Below are positions 6,778 through 11,065 of a DNA stretch of 11,065 nucleotides, piece by piece. This stretch comes from Richelia sp. UBA3308 (GTDB taxonomy: Bacteria > Cyanobacteriota > Cyanobacteriia > Cyanobacteriales > Nostocaceae). The stretch lies in the NCBI GenBank assembly GCA_002361335.1, contig DESS01000031.1, positions 11,934-22,998 on the forward strand, read 5' to 3'. The notes under the pieces are model-generated. The model ran no database searches. It was not told the DNA's origin and saw nothing but the letters and a program-made list of their open reading frames with translations. Each line of letters opens with the position of its first letter. Position 1 is the first letter of the stretch. The position numbers and the translations under genes were made by a program.

Positions 6778-6995
6778 GCTTTACCTTATGCAGTGTCGCA
6801 TTTACTGGTGGTTCAGAACAAAAAATTGAAGAAAATGCTTCATTTGGGGGTAATATTATCTTTAATTTTTGTTCAACAAGGGTGCCTTTTATGGTACTTT
6901 TTTGCTCACATCTTTGATTGTTTTTTAAACATTCGCTCCTCAACACAACACACCGATTAATTTAGTTGCTTTGAAGGCTCTATTGGGAGATTCAA

Positions 6996-7508
6996 ATGAA
7001 AAAGTTTATTCCTCTTCTCATCAGCGGTATTTTAGTAGCAGGTGCAGTTGGTTGTGGCGATGAAGCCGCTAACACTGGCTCAGAAAATCCTAGCGCTACA
7101 AATGAGGCTTTACAACCATCTGCAAAAGAAGCTAGTAAAACAGAAAGTATAAGTCAGCCTCTAGAACAGCCTGGAGCTGTTCCAGAAGCAGAAAAGCCCC
7201 TCGTCACAGATCCAACTGCTGCAACCGGCACTCAAGAGAATCCTCTAGAGAGCGAATTATCAAAAAAAGTTAGCAAGGTATTAAAGGAAAACTTACCAAG
7301 CAGTAAATTGGAAGTAAAAGATCAAGAAGGAGTTGTTAGTGTTGGTGGTGTAGTTACTTCTCAAGAACAACTTCAACAAATTGAACCTTTGACTAAAGGT
7401 GTTAAAGGTGTTATAGGGGTTAATGTTGAAGCAAATGTTGAAGGTGCTAATCCTGCTGAAGGTGGGATTGAAAATGTTAACCCCGCAGAAGATTCTAATC
7501 CTCAGTAA
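6996..7508 (+). CDS. BON-domain lipoprotein
   Basis: A 170-residue exported protein. Residues 1-20 form a lipoprotein signal: KK, a hydrophobic stretch (FIPLLISGILVAGAV) and the lipobox AVGC with Cys20 as the lipidation site. The lipobox has Ala rather than Leu at -3, which is tolerated. A low-complexity acidic, Ser/Thr/Pro-rich linker (21-82) follows. Then comes one BON domain (about 85-148: SELSKKVSKVLKENL, then LEVKDQEGVVSVGGVV and GVKGVIGVNVEANV). BON domains are associated with membrane or envelope binding. The tail (149-170) is Asn/Pro/Glu-rich with an imperfect ANPAE/VNPAE repeat. A good Shine-Dalgarno GGGAGA (6985-6990) sits 5 nt before the ATG. The gene is monocistronic, with long spacers on both sides and a strong terminator 224 bp downstream. 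Its exact role is unknown. Confidence 0.85.
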   Translation: MKKFIPLLISGILVAGAVGCGDEAANTGSENPSATNEALQPSAKEASKTESISQPLEQPGAVPEAEKPLVTDPTAATGTQENPLESELSKKVSKVLKENLPSSKLEVKDQEGVVSVGGVVTSQEQLQQIEPLTKGVKGVIGVNVEANVEGANPAEGGIENVNPAEDSNPQ

Positions 7509-7601
7509 ATTTAACGCCGGTTTTTACTCAGGTGTTGAGTCATATCAAGTTCGGTTAATAACTTATTGTCCTGTGGGACACCCTCCGCGAATGAAGATGT
7601 T

Positions 7602-7664
7602 ACCCTAGGGTATCAATCCCAGGAGTTGGGATTGTTACCTTCCTAAGGGAGAAGCTTCGCGAAG
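7602..7664. repeat. Cluster of three palindromes (cyanobacterial intergenic repeat)
   Basis: Three structures follow one another: the perfect 10-bp palindrome ACCCTAGGGT (7602-7611), a 13-bp stem with one mismatch (7609-7621 with 7627-7639, 5-nt loop), and the perfect palindrome CTTCGCGAAG (7655-7664). GGGATTG(T/C)TACC is shared with the repeat at 5524-5649. Confidence 0.7.
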
Positions 7665-7731
7665 GGCTTTAGTGCGAGTCAACAACTTTTATGACAATTG
7701 TTTTTCCGAACTTGACATAAAATTATCTAAT

Positions 7732-7766
7732 AAACGGGACTTAGAGTTAGTTAAGTCCCGTTTTTT
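7732..7766 (+). terminator. Intrinsic terminator of the BON lipoprotein gene
   Basis: A perfect 12-bp stem, AAACGGGACTTA (7732-7743) with TAAGTCCCGTTT (7752-7763), has an 8-nt loop and ends in TTTTTT (7761-7766). On the minus strand the stem is followed by TTTATTAG, a poorer T-run, so it may also weakly stop readthrough from the convergent DUF6391 gene, although that gene's stop is 72 bp away. Confidence 0.9.
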
Positions 7767-7837
7767 CGTATTTGCTGAGTAATATTCAAATATTAAACAA
7801 TACGGATTCATCAAACTCAAAAAAAATTACACTCAAG

Positions 7838-8494
7838 TCAATCCTGCCATTTTACTTTTATAAAATAAGCTTTTCGCCCCATGGCATCATATTTGTAGGT
7901 AATATTTTCAATTCGGAGGTTAAAAGGAATTGCAGTGGTAATATAACGTTGAAAAAAAGCACCTACATCCGGAGCAAGTTCGGTTGCTGTTGTTGTCGCC
8001 AAACTTAAACCGATTAATTGTTCAATTGGCCCTCGGGGTAACAATAAATGCATTCCCATAGCCAATCCCGCTGTTAATAACATCGCTACTGATGCATTTG
8101 TACCACAGCGAGGATGTACTGCTAAATTCCATTCTCCATTGGTGAGGCGTTGCAGAGCAAGGTTCACAGATCGTCGTAAATCGCTGATGTTTACTTCTCC
8201 ATAAAGATAAAATCCTTCTTCTGTAGATAATCCGCTGTAAAGTTGATTATCAATGCCAACATTATTATTAGAGCCAAATTTTCCAGCCGCAGAGTCGTTG
8301 GATTCGCTTAAAATCCATACTGTAGCGTGTTCTAAAGCGTGAACCTGACGCAGCATCAAAATTTCTTTCAACCCAGAAATAAAAGATAGCCGATCAAGTA
8401 AATCGGTATCTTGCTTAGGAGAGGGCGAGATAAAATCTAAATTAAAAAAATCAAAGGATAGCTCACTACCTTTGGGTACTGTTGAGGTATTCAT
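7838..8494 (-). CDS. DUF6391 family protein, probable membrane protein
   Basis: A 218-residue protein of a cyanobacterial family of unknown function. Recognisable blocks: LRQVHALEHATVWIL (about 48-62), GFYLYGEV (94-101), GEWNLAVHPRCGTN (120-133), a hydrophobic segment (ASVAMLLTAGLAMGMHLLLP, 134-153), RGPIEQLIGLSLATTTA (154-170) and a C-terminal QRYITTAIPFNLRIENIT. HALEH fits an HxxEH pattern (His52, Glu55, His56), and His127 and Cys130 are further metal-ligand candidates. The frame stays open up to 8587, but ATG 8494 is chosen: AAAGGAG (8511-8505) lies 10 nt upstream, and the 31 extra residues are unlike the family. An ATG at 8502 opens a three-codon frame (Met-Leu-Gln) whose TGA overlaps the real ATG. 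It is convergent with the lipoprotein gene. No function is assigned. Confidence 0.8.
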   Translation of the reverse strand: MNTSTVPKGSELSFDFFNLDFISPSPKQDTDLLDRLSFISGLKEILMLRQVHALEHATVWILSESNDSAAGKFGSNNNVGIDNQLYSGLSTEEGFYLYGEVNISDLRRSVNLALQRLTNGEWNLAVHPRCGTNASVAMLLTAGLAMGMHLLLPRGPIEQLIGLSLATTTATELAPDVGAFFQRYITTAIPFNLRIENITYKYDAMGRKAYFIKVKWQD

Positions 8495-8526
8495 TGCAAC
8501 ATGGCTCCTTTGGGATAATCTTGCTA

Positions 8527-8659
8527 AAAGTTGGTCAACCCGATGTACTAGATGAAGGTTATAACCTGAAATCGTCCAACTTAACACGCACCATTCATGT
8601 GAAAAATCTTGTTAAGCGTTTTGATGAAATTGGGCTTTTTGCCAAGTTTGACCAACTTT
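8527..8659. repeat. 12-bp perfect inverted repeats spanning the 5' side of the DUF6391 gene
   Basis: AAAGTTGGTCAA (8527-8538) and TTGACCAACTTT (8648-8659) are exact complements 109 bp apart. They could be the ends of a small inserted element, or two copies of an operator half-site bracketing the DUF6391 promoter. A nested CTTAACA/TGTTAAG pair lies between them. Confidence 0.45.
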
Positions 8660-8792
8660 GAGTAATTTTTATCAAACCCCCACCTGAGTATGGAAAAAAT
8701 ATTCCATACTCAATGTAACCTTTTACCAAAGGAATTATTGCTAATTTTTGTTGATTATTAAATCTATATTAAGTAATAAGTATATTTTTCTA

Positions 8793-9003
8793 TAGGACTT
8801 AGCAAAAAGGCACATTTATTTGTAGGGGAGGCAAAAAGCGAGGACATTGCTCCGGCAGGGTTGCCGCAGTACGAGCAAGTGTCCGGGCGTAGATTTACTT
8901 CGGGCTTTATTGCCGTTGCGTGACACAATGGTGAGATTTTCAAGGCAATAATCAGGCAACACCGGGTAAGGCACGGCGTATTCTGCCACTTTTTTAAGTC
9001 CTA
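8793..9003. mobile_element. MITE-like element, 211 bp, TAGGACTTA...TAAGTCCTA ends
   Basis: The left end TAGGACTTAGCAAAAAGGCA and the complement of the right end TAGGACTTAAAAAAGTGGCA match at 16 of 20 positions. The interior has a long imperfect hairpin (about 8839-8890: GGACATTGCTC against GAGCAAGTGTCC, with a CGGCA/TGCCG tip). There is no coding capacity. The GC-rich interior contrasts with the AT-rich flanks, suggesting an inserted, non-autonomous element. Ends of the TAGGACTTA type are, as I recall, common in cyanobacterial repeats. Confidence 0.6.
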
Positions 9004-9126
9004 TTCTAAACTGCTGCTATGAATAATATTAGGATATTTTAATATTTGATTGAAGTCAGAAACATTCATAGCTATCTAATTAGCCAAAAGCATTTACATA
9101 AAATATATCTCTTAAATAAAAGTTGA

Positions 9127-9266
9127 CCCGTCCGTTGCTAGTCGGACGGGGATTCATTGCTGCTAGAAATAATGCGCGTAGACCAATACCCTGCAATTGC
9201 GCGTAAATAGATAAGTTAAGCACCAAAATGTGAAGCGTGAGGAGACTTGCCTAGCTGCAATGAATC
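9127..9266. other. Structured region downstream of pedR: GC hairpin plus long-range stem
   Basis: An 8-bp stem CCCGTCCG (9127-9134) with CGGACGGG (9143-9150) has an 8-nt loop. Directly adjoining it, GATTCATTGCTGCTAG (9151-9166) pairs with CTAGCTGCAATGAATC (9251-9266) with 15 of 16 matches. On the minus strand the region follows the pedR stop by 32 nt, and the GC hairpin is followed by TCAACTTTTATTT, a mediocre T-run. It could be a pedR 3'UTR with a terminator or an independent small RNA. Confidence 0.4.
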
Positions 9267-9298
9267 AAGACTGCAGAAAATAACCATTGCAATGCTGC

Positions 9299-9562
9299 TT
9301 AATCCTTCTGGTTAGGAATAGGACAGCAATTAACATCATTTAAACACACCTTACCCCAATGTAAAGCCCAACGGACGAGAGCAACTCGATTTTCAGTTGC
9401 TGTCTTAGTAAGAATATTGCTGATATGGTTATCAACAGTACGCTTACTTATTTCCAGTCTTACTGCAATTTGTTGGTTAGTTAAGCCAGTGGCCACTAAT
9501 TCGATAATTTGCAGTTCTCGGTCTGACAGACTAACAGGGGTCTGAGACTCGCCACCAGCCAT
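9299..9562 (-). CDS. pedR: Small LuxR-type transcription regulator, PedR-like
   Basis: An 87-residue protein that is almost entirely a GerE/LuxR helix-turn-helix: LSDRELQIIELVATGLTNQQIAVRLEISKRTVDNHISNILTKT lies at about 12-54, with no receiver domain. The C-terminus KVCLNDVNCCPIPNQKD carries three cysteines (73, 79, 80). Size, sequence and cysteine-bearing tail match, as I recall them, the PedR family (Synechocystis Ssl0564), a small regulator that responds to photosynthetic electron transport through thioredoxin. An upstream in-frame ATG at 9574 follows AAGGAGG with no spacing and so cannot use it; ATG 9562 has 12 nt of spacing and is preferred. The gene is divergent from the sugar kinase. 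The HTH call is very secure, the PedR orthology less so. Confidence 0.8.
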   Translation of the reverse strand: MAGGESQTPVSLSDRELQIIELVATGLTNQQIAVRLEISKRTVDNHISNILTKTATENRVALVRWALHWGKVCLNDVNCCPIPNQKD

Positions 9563-9614
9563 TTTAAATTTCATCCTCCTTACTTGTGGTAAATGTACTC
9601 AATTGCTCTTTCCC

Positions 9615-9620
9615 ATTGTA
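9615..9620 (-). promoter_or_regulatory. Candidate -10 box of pedR
   Basis: TACAAT on the minus strand, 52 nt before the ATG at 9562. The nearest -35-like TTGAAA (9649-9644) is 23 nt upstream, too far for a standard promoter, so activation by a regulator would be needed if this box is used. Confidence 0.3.
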
Positions 9621-9693
9621 GAGGATTCTTTTGCTGGTAGGCGTTTCAACTGTTTAGTGCAATACGATTGTCCATATTTTTTTTATTATTCAG

Positions 9694-9736
9694 GTAGACA
9701 GCTATACAGTATTTTTAATTAGTATTTATTTAAACT
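9694..9736 (+). promoter_or_regulatory. NtcA-type promoter upstream of the PfkB kinase
   Basis: GTA-N8-TAC (9694-9707), the core NtcA recognition palindrome, is followed after 23 nt by TAAACT (9731-9736), which fits the TAN3T -10 box. This is the classical layout of NtcA-activated promoters, and there is no -35 box. On the minus strand no TAN3T lies at the matching distance, so the site points to the sugar kinase, giving a leader of about 170 nt. Confidence 0.5.
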
Positions 9737-9916
9737 TTATGTAAAAAATAAAATTAGAGTTATTACTGTTGAAAAATCTAGCTTGCAAGAGTAACAAAAA
9801 ACAATTATAAGTCAATATTGCTGTTTAATTGTATGAACGATTGCTTTTGGAGTGGTAAATATTAATGTAGATTTTATGGAGAATTTCTCTTTAAAAATTC
9901 AAAAAAGTCAAATTAA

Positions 9917-10894
9917 ATGAGCAATCCCCGTGTTTTATGTTTGGGTGAAATATTATATGATGTGCTTGCTGACCAACTAGGGCGTTCTGTTTCTGAAGTT
10001 GAGTCGTGGAGCAAATATCCCGGTGGGGCACCAGCCAATGTTGCCACCTCTTTAGTGAAACTGGGAACTCCATCAGCTTTTATCGGCGCGGTGGGTGAAG
10101 ACGAAGCCGGAAATAATCTCACAAAGCTTTTACAAGAAATTGGAGTAGATACAACCGGAGTGCAACGTCATCCCCAAGCCCCTACTCGCCAAGTTTTAGT
10201 AACCCGCAAACTTAATGGCGATCGCGTTTTTGCCGGATTCAAGGATTACAACACCACTGAATTTGCCGATACTCGTCTTAATGCTGGGGAATTACCAGAA
10301 CAGTTATTTGAAGGCGCTGATTTTTTGGTGTTGGGAAGTTTAGAATTAGCTTATCCCGAAAGTGGTGCAGCAGTTTATCGCGCTTTGGAATTAGCTTCCC
10401 AATATGATGTAAAGATTTTGCTTGATGTCAACTGGCGCGAAGTATTCTGGACTAATCTTGATACTGCTCCCGATAAAATTCGCGAAATAATTCCAAAAGT
10501 AGATTTTGTCAAATTTACTAAAGAAGAGGCAGAATTATTATTTGATACTGACGATGCTGGAGCAATTACTTATCGTCTTAATTCTGTGGAAGGAGTATTA
10601 GTCACTGATGGAGATAAAGGTTGTGCTTATTGTCTCGGTGAAAATGAAGGTAAATTGCCTGCTTTTTCCGTAGCTGTAGTTGACACAACTGGTGCAGGAG
10701 ATAGTTTTGTTGCTGGCTTTGTTCACCAATTGTTACACAATGGCTTACAAAATTTAAGTAACCCAGAAGTTGTGAAAAAAATTCTCACTTATGCTAGTGC
10801 TGCAGGGGCTTTAACTACACTCAAACCCGGCGCGATAGCTTCTCAACCTACTGCTTTGGAAGTAGAAAATTTTCTTCAGGAGCATCAAATTTAA
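9917..10894 (+). CDS. PfkB-family carbohydrate kinase, probable fructokinase
   Basis: A 325-residue cytoplasmic ribokinase-fold enzyme that phosphorylates a sugar with ATP; fructose to fructose-6-phosphate is the likely reaction. It starts with the substrate-binding strand VLCLGEILYDVLAD. The first PfkB signature is YPGGAPANVATSLVKLG (34-50), followed by GAVGEDEAGNNL (57-68). The second signature, VVDTTGAGDSFVAGF (254-268), has the anion hole GAGD and the catalytic base Asp262. LDVNWREVFW (169-178) and VKFTKEEAELL (198-208) also fit bacterial fructokinases. Length is typical and the gene is complete. The ATG has only a distant GGAG (about 35 nt upstream), so translation initiation looks weak. 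Sugar specificity within PfkB proteins cannot be fixed from sequence alone. Confidence 0.9.
   Translation: MSNPRVLCLGEILYDVLADQLGRSVSEVESWSKYPGGAPANVATSLVKLGTPSAFIGAVGEDEAGNNLTKLLQEIGVDTTGVQRHPQAPTRQVLVTRKLNGDRVFAGFKDYNTTEFADTRLNAGELPEQLFEGADFLVLGSLELAYPESGAAVYRALELASQYDVKILLDVNWREVFWTNLDTAPDKIREIIPKVDFVKFTKEEAELLFDTDDAGAITYRLNSVEGVLVTDGDKGCAYCLGENEGKLPAFSVAVVDTTGAGDSFVAGFVHQLLHNGLQNLSNPEVVKKILTYASAAGALTTLKPGAIASQPTALEVENFLQEHQI
10218..10225. repeat. HIP1 octamer GCGATCGC
   Basis: Perfect HIP1 palindrome inside the sugar kinase gene (NGDRVF codons). Confidence 0.9.
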
Positions 10895-10923
10895 AGTAGA
10901 TTTCATATTTAGGCCAGGGCAAG

Positions 10924-10978
10924 GATGGGGAAGCAGTCGATACAAAGGGAAAACCCCCGCAACCGGCAGCTCTCCATC
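10924..10978 (+). other. Imperfect stem-loop downstream of the sugar kinase
   Basis: GATGGGGAAGC (10924-10934) can pair with GCTCTCCATC (10969-10978) with a bulge, enclosing a GGG-AAAA-CCC hairpin. It starts 30 nt after the stop codon. No T-run follows, so it is not a standard terminator; it may protect the transcript end. Confidence 0.3.
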
Positions 10979-11042
10979 TTACAAGATATAAGAGGTGATA
11001 TGATCTTAGGTTAAAAAGTTACCATATTTGTGGAGGTCAATC

Positions 11043-11065
11043 AGTAAGGAGTAAGGAGTAAGGAG
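11043..11065. repeat. Heptamer STRR, AGTAAGG x3, cut by the window edge
   Basis: Three full copies of AGTAAGG plus AG run to the end of the window and probably continue. The complement CCTTACT resembles the TTCTTAC-type units at the other end of the window. Confidence 0.85.

Larger units (their letters stand above)
5294..6995. other. 1.7-kb gene-free region rich in small inverted-repeat elements
   Basis: No convincing gene on either strand. The left half (5294-6207) carries a degenerate palindromic repeat, a 15-bp tandem duplication and two adjacent inverted-repeat elements, listed separately. The right half (about 6208-6980) is very AT-rich, with a short hairpin at 6272-6289, a small dyad at 6217-6231 and a candidate promoter near 6751. 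The reading frames here show cyanobacterial repeat translations (for example VPRND) rather than protein-like sequence. The length of the upstream region leaves room for regulation of the lipoprotein gene or for a non-coding RNA, but nothing specific is visible. Confidence 0.7.
7509..7837. other. Spacer between convergent genes: palindromes and terminator
   Basis: No gene. It holds, in order, a small hairpin after the lipoprotein stop (ACTCA/TGAGT around 7526-7540), the palindrome cluster 7602-7664, and the intrinsic terminator 7732-7766. The remaining sequence to 7837 is AT-rich and featureless. Confidence 0.7.
8495..9298. other. 0.8-kb gene-free spacer with three inverted-repeat structures
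   Basis: Lies upstream of the DUF6391 gene and downstream of the pedR-like gene, both on the minus strand. It contains a 12-bp inverted repeat pair (8527/8659), a 211-bp element (8793-9003) and a structured stretch just after pedR (9127-9266). AT-rich sequence fills the rest. No protein-like frame was seen. Confidence 0.7.
9563..9916. other. Divergent intergenic region between pedR and the sugar kinase
   Basis: 354 bp between the two start codons, AT-rich in the middle (9671-9780). It holds the pedR ribosome site, a candidate pedR -10 box and an NtcA-type promoter pointing at the kinase. No small gene is seen. Confidence 0.7.

Noticed and set aside
6755..6946. 63-codon open frame on the minus strand upstream of the lipoprotein gene
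   Set aside because: Lies in the AT-rich leader and promoter region on the opposite strand, with no recognisable family and no clear ribosome site.
7772..8008. 78-codon + strand frame
   Set aside because: Antisense to the 3' part of the DUF6391 gene, which has clear family motifs; a shadow frame.
8495..8587. N-terminal extension of 31 residues for the DUF6391 protein
   Set aside because: The internal ATG at 8494 has the Shine-Dalgarno AAAGGAG, while the extension lacks one and is unlike the family.
9563..9574. Upstream ATG of pedR at 9574
   Set aside because: The AAGGAGG directly abuts this ATG, leaving no spacing for initiation; the second ATG fits better.
9891..10122. Two minus-strand frames over the start of the sugar kinase
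   Set aside because: Antisense shadows of the PfkB coding sequence.

Overview
The window looks like part of a filamentous, probably heterocyst-forming (Nostocales-type) cyanobacterial chromosome. The signs are an AT-leaning base composition, three HIP1 octamers (GCGATCGC) inside genes, several heptanucleotide tandem repeat tracts (STRRs), palindrome-rich and MITE-like intergenic elements, and several genes of cyanobacterial type: a DICT-domain kinase, a DUF6391 protein and a small PedR-like LuxR regulator. No plasmid, phage or conjugation genes are seen, so this reads as ordinary chromosome with a heavy load of small repeats.

Layout. An STRR at the left edge (1-56) precedes a small glutaredoxin-like DUF836 gene (138-404) and murE (471-1979), which are co-oriented with a 66-bp gap. 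After a G-rich and heptamer-rich spacer come two histidine-kinase-like genes facing each other: a DICT-domain kinase (2281-3732, +) and a second kinase (3770-5293, -), with 37 bp between their stops. A 1.7-kb gene-free stretch (5294-6995) holds several inverted-repeat elements. Then come a BON-domain lipoprotein (6996-7508, +) with a strong terminator at 7732-7766, a convergent DUF6391 gene (7838-8494, -), a repeat-laden spacer, a pedR-like gene (9299-9562, -) and a divergent PfkB-family sugar kinase (9917-10894, +). The window ends in another STRR.

How the genes relate. The pairing of DUF836 with murE suggests a housekeeping redox/cell-wall unit. The most interesting point is the two kinases. 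The first keeps all its ATP-binding boxes but has Gln where the phospho-accepting His should be. The second keeps the His but has lost its G1 box and the glycines of its G2 box. They are complementary on paper and could work as one kinase in trans; this is inference. The divergent pair at the right combines a redox-responsive regulator candidate with a sugar kinase whose upstream region carries a well-spaced NtcA-type promoter, hinting at nitrogen control of sugar use.

Nothing here is clearly a wholly new system. The kinase pair, the NtcA-type promoter, an HxxEH motif in the DUF6391 protein and the compact inverted-repeat elements deserve checking.
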